Source: Candidatus Acetothermia bacterium
GTDB lineage: Bacteria > Bipolaricaulota > Bipolaricaulia > RBG-16-55-9 > JANLFV01
Direction: 5' to 3'
Assembly (NCBI GenBank): GCA_028275195.1
Contig: JAPWVC010000032.1
Span: forward strand, 1-12,287
Length of the DNA stretch: 12,287 bases
Shown here: positions 6,056-12,287 of the stretch, in pieces
Position numbering within the stretch: position 1 is the first letter of the stretch
How the letters are laid out: each line of letters begins with the position of its first letter
Notes under the pieces: model-generated
Seen by the model: only the letters and a program-made list of their open reading frames with translations
The model's database searches: none
What the model was told of the DNA's origin: nothing
Made by a program: the position numbers and the translations under genes

Positions 6056-7564
6056 GTGGAGGAACTAGAGCGGTTCAAGGCCTATGTCCGGGAGATGGGG
6101 AAGCTCGGCTCGGCCGCGGCCCTGCTCAACTGGGACCAGCAGACCTACATCCCCAAGAGGGGCCACGAGGGACGGGCCGAGGTGCTAGGAAAGCTGGCGA
6201 GGATGGCCTTCGAGATGCTCGTCTCGCCCCAGATGGCCGAGTTCATCGATAAGCTCGACCGGCCCGAGGTCAAGGACGGCCTGAGCGAGCAGGACCGGGC
6301 GATGGTCCGGGTCCTGGCCAAGGAGCATCGCCGGAAGAAGGCGATCCCGCCCGAACTATATGAGCAGTTCGTCATCACCACCTCCAAGGCCCACTCCGTC
6401 TGGCAGGAGGCCCGGGAGAGGTCGGACTTCTCGCTCTTCAAGCCCTACCTGGAGAAGATCGTGGATTTCGTCCGCCAGTTCGCCGAGCTCTACGGCTACA
6501 AGGAGAACCCCTATGATGCCCTTCTCGAGGACTTTGAGCCGGGACTGACGGCCCGGGATCTTAAAGCGATCATCGAGCCCCTCCAGCGGGAGCTGGTCCC
6601 CTTCCTCCAGCGGCTGGTCGAGGAGGGTGAGCGGCCGAGGCGCGATTTCTTGAGGGGGACCTTCTCCGTCAAGAAGCAGGAGGAGCTGACCTTGAGGGCC
6701 CTGAGGGCGATGGGCTACGACTTCGAGGCCGGAAGGCAGGACACCACTGCCCACCCCTTCACGATCACCATCGGGCCGGGGGATGTGAGGGTCACGACCC
6801 GGTTCGACCCGAAGGACTTCCTCTCGGCCCTCTTCAGCTCGATCCACGAAGGCGGCCACGCCCTCTACGACCAAGGGATCCCGCCCGAGCTCCGCTGGAC
6901 CGGGCTCGACGAGGGGGCCTCGATGGGAGTCCATGAGTCCCAGTCCCGGACCTGGGAGAACCTCGTCGGGCGGAGCCGCCCCTTCTGGGAGTTCTTCTAC
7001 CCCAATGTCCAAGAGCTCTTCCCCAGGTTCAGGAAGGTCCCGCTGGACGACTTCTACCGCGCGGTCAACTATGTCGAGCCATCGTTCATCCGCGTCGAGG
7101 CCGATGAGGTCACTTATAACCTGCACATCATGCTCCGGTTCGAACTGGAAGAGGGGCTCCTCAACAAGAGGATCGAGGTCGAGGACCTCCCACCGCTCTG
7201 GAACGAGGCGATGAAGAGGTATCTCGGGCTCGTCCCCCCGAACGACGCGAAAGGCGTCCTCCAGGATGTCCACTGGTCGGCCGGCTACTTCGGCTACTTC
7301 CCCTCCTACATGCTCGGGAACCTCTACGCTGCCCAGCTCTTCAATGCCGCCAAGAGGGAGATCCCCGACCTAGAGGGAAAGATCGCCAAGGGTGAGCTTC
7401 TGCCATTGCGGGAGTGGCAGCGGGAGAAGATCCACCGCTTCGGGAAGATCTATGAGCCGAAGGAGCTCCTGGAGAGGGTGACCGGCGAGGGGCCGAACCC
7501 CCAGCACTTCCTACGCTACATCAAGGCCAAGTTCAGCGAGGTCTATAAACTCAGCTCCGATTAG
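6056..7564 (+). CDS. M32 family carboxypeptidase (Taq type)
   Basis: This zinc metallocarboxypeptidase removes C-terminal residues from peptides in the cytoplasm. The product is 502 residues from GTG 6056, matching the family's usual length of about 500. The zinc motif HEGGH (264-268) and the downstream HESQSR with the third ligand (Glu294) are both present, as are LNWDQQTYIP near the N-terminus and GYFGYFPSYMLGNLYAAQLF, typical of M32. I chose GTG 6056 because AAAGGAGG ends four bases before it and because the alternative GTG at 6008 would overlap the acylphosphatase by 35 bases and add a low-complexity Ser-rich tail. It closes the nitroreductase-acylphosphatase-peptidase group and abuts a convergent gene with no spacer. 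Confidence 0.95.
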   Translation: MEELERFKAYVREMGKLGSAAALLNWDQQTYIPKRGHEGRAEVLGKLARMAFEMLVSPQMAEFIDKLDRPEVKDGLSEQDRAMVRVLAKEHRRKKAIPPELYEQFVITTSKAHSVWQEARERSDFSLFKPYLEKIVDFVRQFAELYGYKENPYDALLEDFEPGLTARDLKAIIEPLQRELVPFLQRLVEEGERPRRDFLRGTFSVKKQEELTLRALRAMGYDFEAGRQDTTAHPFTITIGPGDVRVTTRFDPKDFLSALFSSIHEGGHALYDQGIPPELRWTGLDEGASMGVHESQSRTWENLVGRSRPFWEFFYPNVQELFPRFRKVPLDDFYRAVNYVEPSFIRVEADEVTYNLHIMLRFELEEGLLNKRIEVEDLPPLWNEAMKRYLGLVPPNDAKGVLQDVHWSAGYFGYFPSYMLGNLYAAQLFNAAKREIPDLEGKIAKGELLPLREWQREKIHRFGKIYEPKELLERVTGEGPNPQHFLRYIKAKFSEVYKLSSD

Positions 7565-8441
7565 CTAAAACTCGACGCGGACCTGATCGGGCGAGACGCC
7601 CACCGCCTCCAGCGGCCGGCAGGCGTGGTGGACACAATCCTTCGCGCTAAAGTGGGTTTCAAGCCAGAGCTTCCCTACCTGAACGGGGGCACGAAACGCC
7701 TGGCCATCGCTGTGAACGGCCTGAGCGTTTAACAAGAATCGCTCCCCGAGCTTAATCGAGACCTGATCTCCTCGGAGCTTGGGCTCGACCCAACTGGCTA
7801 CGGCGACGAGCAGGCCCTTCCACGCTTTGAGGGACTTCTGATGCCCGTCGGGGAAAGTAGCAAGACGCGGGGGTCTATCATGAGGCTTAACTTCGGCTGC
7901 CAGCTCAGGTAAGGTGATTGCTCCGACTGCTGGCTTAGGTTCTTCAGGGTGAATGAGTGGAAGGGGAGCGGCTTTAATCTCCGCAGCAGCCGGCCGCCAG
8001 AGGGCGAGGAGGTTCCGGGCGGCCTTGCCAAGGGTCTCAGCTTCCAGGTTAACCTGAACTATGCATCTTTCCTCCAAAGCGACGGGCCGGAAGACCTCAT
8101 AGACCTCCCACAAGTTGCCATCGGTGCAGATGAAGAACGGACCCCTTTGGCATTGGTGTAGTTGATCCCTTTGAGCCGGGCCTCTCTAAGGTCGGCCCCG
8201 AGCGGCTTGGCCTCGACCATGATCCGGGGCTTCCCTTCCCAGATGAGCGCATAGTCCGGCTTGCCTGTCTCGGTCGGGAACTCCGGCCTCACCTGCTCCG
8301 GGTCCTCCGTATCCCTCCTAGGGCCCGCAAGATCGGGTCGATCAGGGCATAGCGCGTGAGGGCCTCGCTCTTCTGGAGCTCAGCTCGATGCCGCGCGATC
8401 CTCTCCTGGACCTCCTCAATGGCCCGTAATAGCTCTTCCAT
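7565..8441 (-). pseudogene. HsdR_N-like restriction nuclease, two frameshifts
   Basis: Translation from ATG 8441 gives MEELLRAIEEVQERIARHR and continues to ALGG. It must then jump frame near 8314-8318 to read DTEDPEQVRPEFPTETGKPDYAL, and again near 8138-8139 to read FFICTDGNLWEVYEVF and on to the TAG at 7567-7565. Each jump is repaired by adding one base, giving about 292 residues. PDYAL followed by IMVEAKPLG is the PD-(D/E)xK core of type I restriction HsdR N-terminal-like proteins. The C-terminal part (LETHFSAKDCVHHACRPLE) resembles the tail of stand-alone members found in many bacteria; their role is not established. No methylase or specificity subunit is nearby. It is probably a decaying gene, though assembly errors could give the same picture. 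Its stop touches the stop of the convergent peptidase gene. Confidence 0.8.
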
Positions 8442-8505
8442 AGCTCCCCTGCTATTCAGCCAACTGCTAGTCTAAGCAGCCGCCCTTGGTGAGGTCAAAC
8501 AGACC

Positions 8506-9738
8506 CTAGGCCCCGAACTTCTGGAGCTTGAGGGCATGGGCCAACAGTTCCGGCATCAGCTCGATGGCCTGGAAGCGGCCGAGCCCGCCACTGCGGCAGT
8601 CCCGCTCGGTGAACCTCTGGTCCCGGTTCCCTCCCGGCCAGATATAGCGCGAATGGAGCAAGAGCGGGACCGGATGCCAGGAATGGCTCTTCAATGGGAC
8701 AGGTGTGGAGTGGTCGGCGGTGATCGCCAGGACATCGGGCTTCAATTCCAGGACCTTTGGGAGATGGGCATCGAACTCCTCGATCAGCTTCGCTTTCCTG
8801 GCGAAATCGCCGTCCTCGCCAGCGCTGTCGGTCCTCTTGATATGGACGAAGAAGAAGTCGAACCTCCCCCAATTCTCGCGGAGGAGGCGGAGCTTCTCCT
8901 CCAGGCTCTCGTTCCCCAGCTCGAGCGGGAGGATCTCCATCCCGATGAGCCGCGCGAGCCCGCGATACATCGGGTAGCCGGCGATCACCGCCGGGGTCAA
9001 TTTATACAGGTCCTGCATCTTCGGGATCTGGGGGAGCTTCCCGAACCCGCGGAGGAGGACGGCGTTGGCCTTCACTTCGTCCTTCAAGGCCGCCATCGCC
9101 TGGAAGACGAACCGCTCCGCGATCCGGGCGGTCTTCCGCGAGCCGCGGTCCTGGGCCAGCGCTGTGACCGGGAGGGGCGGAAGGCCGGTTTTCTGCGGAT
9201 CGGTGTCGGCCACCGCGCCCCCCAGCCCCGGCCCGCGGAAGATCACCGCGAAGCGGTGGTCCATCACCGGCTCGATCTGAATCGCCACATCCTCGATCTT
9301 CTTGATCTGCCGCTGGAGCTTGGCACAGATCCTCTTGTTCTCATCTGTCGGGAGCCGCCCGGCCCGGCGGTCCGTCAAAACGCCGTTCTCATCGACGGTG
9401 GCGAAGTTTCCACGGGCGGCCACATCCTCCGGCTCGAGGTCCAGGCCGATCCCCAGGGCCTCGAGGACCCCCCGCCCGACCTCATATTGCAGGGGATCAT
9501 AGCCGAAGAGCCCCAGGTGACCCGGCCCGCTCCCGGGGGTGATCCCCCTTGCGATCGGGTCCATCAGGCCCAAAGCGGCCTCCTTGGCCAGCCTATCTAA
9601 GTTCGGGGTCCTCGCCGCCTCGAGCGGGGTCTTCCCTCCCCCCTCGCCCTCGGCCGGGAGGTCCCCCAGCCCGTCCAGGACGATCAGGACGATCTTAGAG
9701 TCCGTCTTCTGCGCCAAAGATTTCACCAATTCCTGCAT
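8506..9738 (-). CDS. apgM: 2,3-bisphosphoglycerate-independent phosphoglycerate mutase, archaeal type
   Basis: ApgM interconverts 3- and 2-phosphoglycerate in glycolysis and gluconeogenesis using two metal ions and a serine nucleophile (alkaline phosphatase superfamily). The product has 410 residues, typical for the archaeal-type family. Motifs: VLDGLGD with metal ligand Asp22, TPGSGPGHLGLFGYDP with the likely phosphorylated Ser70 and with His74, HIKRTDSAGEDGD, and TADHSTPVPLKSHSWHP (Asp342, His343, His355). I chose ATG 9738: GGAGG lies seven bases upstream, and a promoter with its -10 at 9759-9764 puts the longer start (9777) ahead of the transcript. It appears to be transcribed alone. I see no clear terminator in 8442-8505, only short GC stems without a T run. 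Confidence 0.94.
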   Translation of the reverse strand: MQELVKSLAQKTDSKIVLIVLDGLGDLPAEGEGGGKTPLEAARTPNLDRLAKEAALGLMDPIARGITPGSGPGHLGLFGYDPLQYEVGRGVLEALGIGLDLEPEDVAARGNFATVDENGVLTDRRAGRLPTDENKRICAKLQRQIKKIEDVAIQIEPVMDHRFAVIFRGPGLGGAVADTDPQKTGLPPLPVTALAQDRGSRKTARIAERFVFQAMAALKDEVKANAVLLRGFGKLPQIPKMQDLYKLTPAVIAGYPMYRGLARLIGMEILPLELGNESLEEKLRLLRENWGRFDFFFVHIKRTDSAGEDGDFARKAKLIEEFDAHLPKVLELKPDVLAITADHSTPVPLKSHSWHPVPLLLHSRYIWPGGNRDQRFTERDCRSGGLGRFQAIELMPELLAHALKLQKFGA

Positions 9739-9758
9739 CTTTGTCCTCCATTCCTGCA

Positions 9759-9788
9759 ATCTTACCCACCCGGCCATCCCCGTGCCAA
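9759..9788 (-). promoter_or_regulatory. Promoter of apgM
   Basis: On the minus strand TTGGCA (9783-9788) and TAAGAT (9759-9764) are 18 bases apart. Initiation near 9752 would give a leader of about 14 bases containing the GGAGG ribosome site, consistent with translation from ATG 9738. Confidence 0.6.
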
Positions 9789-9832
9789 CGAGGGGCTTGA
9801 CGGGCTGGGGAGGGCTTGGGCCTTGCTTTGGC

Positions 9833-9862
9833 TTGACTGGTCTCGATTGCCCATGCTACACT
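9833..9862 (+). promoter_or_regulatory. Sigma70-like promoter with no recognised gene behind it
   Basis: TTGACT (9833-9838) and TACACT (9857-9862) are 18 bases apart. Initiation would be near 9869, about 300 bases before the next recognised start at 10167. It could make a long 5' leader for that gene or an independent RNA. It diverges from the apgM promoter, with the two -35 boxes 44 bases apart. Confidence 0.5.
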
Positions 9863-10166
9863 AGGCCCATGCTGAGGGGTGCCGAAGAGGGGTCTCGGTG
9901 AGGCTATGCGAACTGGCGGGGCAAGAACTACCAGCTCGAGCTGGACACGGCCGCTCGCACCAGGGCCTATTCGTGCTTCCGGTCCGGCTGGCTTTCGGAT
10001 GCGGCCCTTCCGCCCCAAGGGTAGGTGCTCTGACCTGGATCTGCGACCTCCGCTAGCGCCTTTGCCAAGAGGCTGCTGCACGCTCTACCGAGTAGGCCAA
10101 GCTCCGCGGGCCAGGGAGAGCTAAACTTAGGATGGGCTCGATAAAATTTGAAAGGGGGAGATCCTT
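9863..10166 (+). other. Unassigned 304-base region, possible RNA or gene remnant
   Basis: No gene of known family is visible. From ATG 9869 one frame reads MLRGAEEGSR, then TGA, then GYANWRGKNYQLELDTAA and on to a TAG at 10021-10023; the stretch after the TGA looks moderately protein-like but matches nothing I know. As RNA, CTCGGT (9894-9899) could pair with ACCGAG (10087-10092), closing a span of about 200 bases, but I could not fold it into tmRNA, RNase P, SRP or 6S RNA. A weak TAAAAT (10142-10147) and the AAGGGGGAG ribosome site (10152-10160) belong to the next gene. Confidence 0.3.
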
Positions 10167-10910
10167 ATGCTAAAGCTATCGCGCACTCTATCGAGTAAGC
10201 GCGGGTCGGCTATGCCGCTCTTGCTCTTCCTCATCGGCCTGATGAGCCTGCCCTCGATCTCGCTCCAGGCCCAAGAGGCTGAGCCCATGGCCGAGGAGGG
10301 GCTCGGCGGGGGAGGGCCGATGCCCGGGCTCGTCCTCCTCGATCTCGCGGGGCTGAACGAGCGGCTGGAGGCCAATGGCTACGCCCCGTTGCCCGAGATG
10401 GTCTTCGTCATGGGCGGCGGGGGCTACGGCGGCGAGGTGCGGGGCCTGCGGTTCGGGGGCCTGGGCTGGGGCGGGGATGCTACCTCGCTCAGAGGCCAAA
10501 AGGTCGCTACCCTCTCCATCGGCTTCGGCGGGCTCATGATCGAGCGGGGGCTCTTCGCCGGAACAGGCTATAGCCTCTCGCTCGGGGCAGTGATCGGCGG
10601 CGGGGGCGCGGACCTCGACCTGCTCGATCATCGCTCGACCTCGTTCGATGAGGCCATCAGCAACCCTGCTAACACAACCCTCACGAGGGGCTTCTTCGGG
10701 GTTCAGGCCTACGCCGGGCTGGAGCTCATGCTCCTCGACTGGATCATCCTCAAGGTGAACCTAGGGTATCTCTGGACCTTCGGCGAGCCCTGGCAGCAGG
10801 GCGGCCTCCCTCTCGTCGGCCCGCCGGAGAACTTTAGTGCCCCCTTAGTTCAAGCGATGGTCGCCTTCGGCGGGCGGGGCCGATTGGAGGAGGGGAAGGA
10901 GGGGCCTTAA
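10167..10910 (+). CDS. Secreted glycine-rich probable envelope protein
   Basis: The 247-residue product begins with a basic N-terminus (MLKLSRTLSSKRG), a hydrophobic core (residues 16-33) and a likely signal peptidase site after LQA (about residue 35), so it should be exported. The mature part has an acidic, Gly-rich linker, then LDLAGLNERLEANGYAPLPE (59-78), then alternating Gly-rich strands (VMGGGGYGGEVRGLRFGGLGWGG and onwards), which suggest a beta-barrel or other envelope beta protein. I recall similar Gly-rich exported proteins in deep-branching thermophilic bacteria but cannot name a family. The ATG has AAGGGGGAG six bases upstream. A later ATG (10212) would leave a weaker signal sequence without the positive charges. 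Location and fold are inferred. Confidence 0.75.
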   Translation: MLKLSRTLSSKRGSAMPLLLFLIGLMSLPSISLQAQEAEPMAEEGLGGGGPMPGLVLLDLAGLNERLEANGYAPLPEMVFVMGGGGYGGEVRGLRFGGLGWGGDATSLRGQKVATLSIGFGGLMIERGLFAGTGYSLSLGAVIGGGGADLDLLDHRSTSFDEAISNPANTTLTRGFFGVQAYAGLELMLLDWIILKVNLGYLWTFGEPWQQGGLPLVGPPENFSAPLVQAMVAFGGRGRLEEGKEGP

Positions 10911-10970
10911 GGATCGATTAGTGAGCCCGGCTCGGGCCAGCCCACCTATGTTGCGGGGAGGCGACCACGC

Positions 10971-11000
10971 TTGACGCCCTTTGCTCGTCGGACACATAAT
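10971..11000 (+). promoter_or_regulatory. Promoter of the TPM-domain gene
   Basis: TTGACG (10971-10976) and CATAAT (10995-11000) are 18 bases apart. Initiation near 11007 is 20 bases before ATG 11027 and excludes the upstream TTG at 11000 as a start. Between this and the previous gene, GCCCG-GCT-CGGGC (10925-10937) can form a small hairpin but has no T run, so it is a poor terminator. Confidence 0.55.
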
Positions 11001-11026
11001 TGCCCGAGGCCTTCGAGGAGGCGATG

Positions 11027-11596
11027 ATGACCAAGCTCTTGCCCATAGTGCTCCTGGGCTTACTCTTGCTCCTGGCCACTTGGGCCCAGGCGGCTGGGGA
11101 AGTCCCCCCTCAGCGCGGCTATGTCTCCGACTACGCCGAGATCATCGATGCCAAGACGGAGCTGGCGATCGGGCTCTTGAGCGGGGCACTAGAGGACAAG
11201 CATAAGACCAAGCTAGTGATCCTGACGGTCGAGAGCACCTCCCCTCTTGAGCTGGCCGATTTCGCTGCCGCGGTCTTCCGCGAGTGGGGCCTCTCCCCTG
11301 ACGACTTGCTCTTCCTCGTCGCGGTCCGGGACGGGAAGGTCCGGCTCGAGCCCGGGGCGAGGCTCTCCCGCGCCCTCACGGACGCCCGGCTCCAGGAGAT
11401 CATGGAGCGGGAGATCATGCCCCAGTTCAGGGAGGGGAACTTCTCTCAAGGCGCCCTCCGCGGGGCGGTCGCGCTCGCCTCGGCGATCAAGGAGATCAAG
11501 AAGAGGCAGGCTCAAGAGCGGATGATCCTCTGGGTTGCCCTCGGCCTGGCAGCGGTCTTGGCGGTCGGGGTGGCGATCCTCCTGCTGCGGGGCTAG
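11027..11596 (+). CDS. TPM-domain (PF04536-like) membrane-anchored protein
   Basis: The 189-residue product has an N-terminal signal sequence (residues 4-23, possible cleavage after AQA), a TPM domain from about GYVSDYAEII (31-40) to ALASAIK (about 155), and a C-terminal membrane span (ILWVALGLAAVLAVGVAILLL). The DDLLFLVAVRDGKVRLEPG and ALTDARLQEIM segments are typical of the domain. The domain would therefore face the periplasm or cell exterior. TPM proteins have been linked to photosystem repair phosphatase activity in plants and to envelope roles in bacteria; the function here is not known. I chose ATG 11027 because GAGGAGG ends five bases upstream; ATG 11024 is only two bases from it. The gene ends 13 bases before the convergent Crp-like gene. 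Confidence 0.85.
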   Translation: MTKLLPIVLLGLLLLLATWAQAAGEVPPQRGYVSDYAEIIDAKTELAIGLLSGALEDKHKTKLVILTVESTSPLELADFAAAVFREWGLSPDDLLFLVAVRDGKVRLEPGARLSRALTDARLQEIMEREIMPQFREGNFSQGALRGAVALASAIKEIKKRQAQERMILWVALGLAAVLAVGVAILLLRG

Positions 11597-11609
11597 GCAA
11601 GCAAGCTAG

Positions 11610-12194
11610 CTAATCCTCGGAGGGGCAGCTTTGGGGGAGAGGGGTGGCAATGGTCCTCCCGGCCATCGCCACCCTGAGCAACCTCAAGAGCTCACCCTCT
11701 TGGAGCGGGATCTCCTCCTCTTGGGAGTCTTGGCCGAGGAGGAGCGCGAGCCGGGCGAGAGGGTCATGAAAGAAGAGCTCCAACATCCTCTCCTCGAGGA
11801 GCCGCAACCGGCGGATAAATAGCTCCATGACCTGGAGGGCGAGGGAGGGGCTCCCCCGGAGGAGGCGGAGGAAGCTTTCCTTCTCGATAGCCCAGATCGA
11901 GGTCCGTTCCAAGGCCTGGGCCATCAATTCCCGTCGCTCCGCCCCGACGAGGGCCATCTCCCCGAAGAGCTCGCCTTCCCCGAGGACCGAGAGCGTCAGC
12001 GGCCCGCCCTCCCCGCCAGGCGCAGGGTAAGAGAGCTTTACTCGCCCCTTGGTGATCAGATAGACGGTGTCACTCGGGTCCCCGGGGAGGAAGATATACT
12101 CCCCTTTAGAATAGACTAGCCGCTTGCTCTTTGCCCCGCCTAAATGGGGCTTGATCAGCCGATCGAGAGCCGCTCCCTTGAGTGCACTTTCCAC
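11610..12194 (-). CDS. Crp/Fnr-family cyclic nucleotide-binding-domain protein, C-terminus eroded
   Basis: The 194-residue product has a clear cyclic-nucleotide-binding-fold sensor: YSKGEYIFLPGDPSDTVYLITKGRVKL (28-54), the phosphate-binding-cassette region GELFGEMALVGAERRE (74-89), then the long dimer helix (about 115-142). Proteins of this type activate or repress transcription as dimers. The helix-turn-helix should begin near residue 163 (IPLQEGELLRLLRVA), but the recognition helix reads MAGRTIATPLPQ instead of the usual xRETVxR pattern, and the wing is missing: the gene stops after PSED. GTG 12194 is chosen because AAGGAGG ends five bases upstream and the N-terminal length then fits the family; the frame is open upstream to the window edge. 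A TAAAAT at 12218-12223 may be its -10 box. Ligand and targets unknown. Confidence 0.82.
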   Translation of the reverse strand: MESALKGAALDRLIKPHLGGAKSKRLVYSKGEYIFLPGDPSDTVYLITKGRVKLSYPAPGGEGGPLTLSVLGEGELFGEMALVGAERRELMAQALERTSIWAIEKESFLRLLRGSPSLALQVMELFIRRLRLLEERMLELFFHDPLARLALLLGQDSQEEEIPLQEGELLRLLRVAMAGRTIATPLPQSCPSED

Positions 12195-12217
12195 CGCCAC
12201 CTCCTTCGCTGGCCAGG

Positions 12218-12223
12218 ATTTTA
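12218..12223 (-). promoter_or_regulatory. Candidate -10 box for the Crp/Fnr-like gene
   Basis: On the minus strand TAAAAT ends 23 bases before the GTG start at 12194, with the AAGGAGG ribosome site in between. The -35 region is not convincing. The remaining bases to the window end (12224-12287) hold no other recognisable feature. Confidence 0.3.
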
Positions 12224-12287
12224 GCCCCCTCAAGGCTTGTAGCGCCTCTGAATGAATGAGCGCTATCCTGCCTTGGATGACCTCCGC

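Noticed and set aside
7565..8441. Reading this locus as two separate minus-strand genes.
   Set aside because: The two frames carry consecutive parts of one protein family, and each junction needs only one added base.
9739..9777. Longer apgM start at 9777.
   Set aside because: The extra residues (MAGWVRLQEWRTK) fall across the proposed -10 region, while ATG 9738 has a well-spaced GGAGG.
9879..10124. Plus-strand 81-codon and minus-strand 128-codon open frames in the 9.7-10.1 kb region.
   Set aside because: Composition is that of random GC-rich frames (Arg/Pro/Gly/Ser runs), and no domain or good ribosome site supports them.
9869..10130. Attempt to read this stretch as tmRNA, RNase P, SRP or 6S RNA.
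   Set aside because: The hallmark sequences (tmRNA tRNA-like ends, RNase P GAGGAAAGTCC, SRP GGTCAGGxCCGGAAG) are absent on both strands; a CCGGAAGC on the minus strand lacks the rest of the SRP motif.
185..12236. Near-identical CTTGAGGGG(G)CT stretches at 131 and 185 (plus) and 12235 (minus) as a possible dispersed repeat.
   Set aside because: A shared 12-13-mer is expected by chance several times in a GC-biased 12-kb window, and flanks do not match.
1..12287. CRISPR arrays, insertion sequences, tRNA or rRNA genes.
   Set aside because: No regularly spaced repeats, transposase motifs, terminal repeats, or tRNA T-loop patterns were seen on either strand.

Overview
The window reads as a GC-rich bacterial chromosome segment. 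Shine-Dalgarno sites precede several genes, sigma70-like -35/-10 boxes can be found, and there is a Crp/Fnr-family gene. Maturation genes for [NiFe]-hydrogenase and an archaeal-type (ApgM) phosphoglycerate mutase point to an anaerobic or facultative, possibly thermophilic lineage. Codon choice is strongly biased to GCC, CTC, ATC, AAG and AGG. My best guess is a deep-branching, poorly cultured phylum such as Bipolaricaulota (Acetothermia), but that is an impression and the sequence does not prove it.

Layout. Positions 1-59 hold the last codons of a plus-strand gene. Minus-strand hypC-hypD-hypE (2551 down to 198) forms one tightly packed operon for building the Fe(CN)2CO ligand set of [NiFe]-hydrogenase; no hypA, hypB, hypF or hydrogenase structural gene is in view. 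A divergent intergenic region (2552-2792) carries a probable leaderless hypC promoter, a Crp/Fnr-like palindrome and a 14-bp perfect palindrome. A plus-strand group follows: malic enzyme, a C_GCAxxG_C_C family protein and a Nudix hydrolase (2793-5041). After a consensus -10 promoter overlapped by an inverted repeat, and a short possible gene remnant, comes a second plus-strand group: nitroreductase, acylphosphatase and M32 carboxypeptidase (5263-7564).

The M32 gene abuts, stop to stop, a minus-strand HsdR_N-type nuclease gene broken by two single-base frameshifts (7565-8441). Minus-strand apgM follows (8506-9738), then about 430 non-coding bases with a well-formed promoter but no recognised product. 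The right end holds two exported or membrane proteins on the plus strand (a glycine-rich probable envelope protein and a TPM-domain protein) and a convergent minus-strand Crp/Fnr-like protein whose C-terminal DNA-binding domain looks eroded.

Most of the window is ordinary metabolism (pyruvate/malate node, glycolysis, peptide breakdown, hydrogenase maturation). I see no complete novel defence or mobile system. The points most worth a second look are the regulatory architecture (five promoters with 18-bp spacers, palindromes at two of the intergenic regions), the unexplained transcribed-looking region near 9833-10166, and three places of apparent gene decay.
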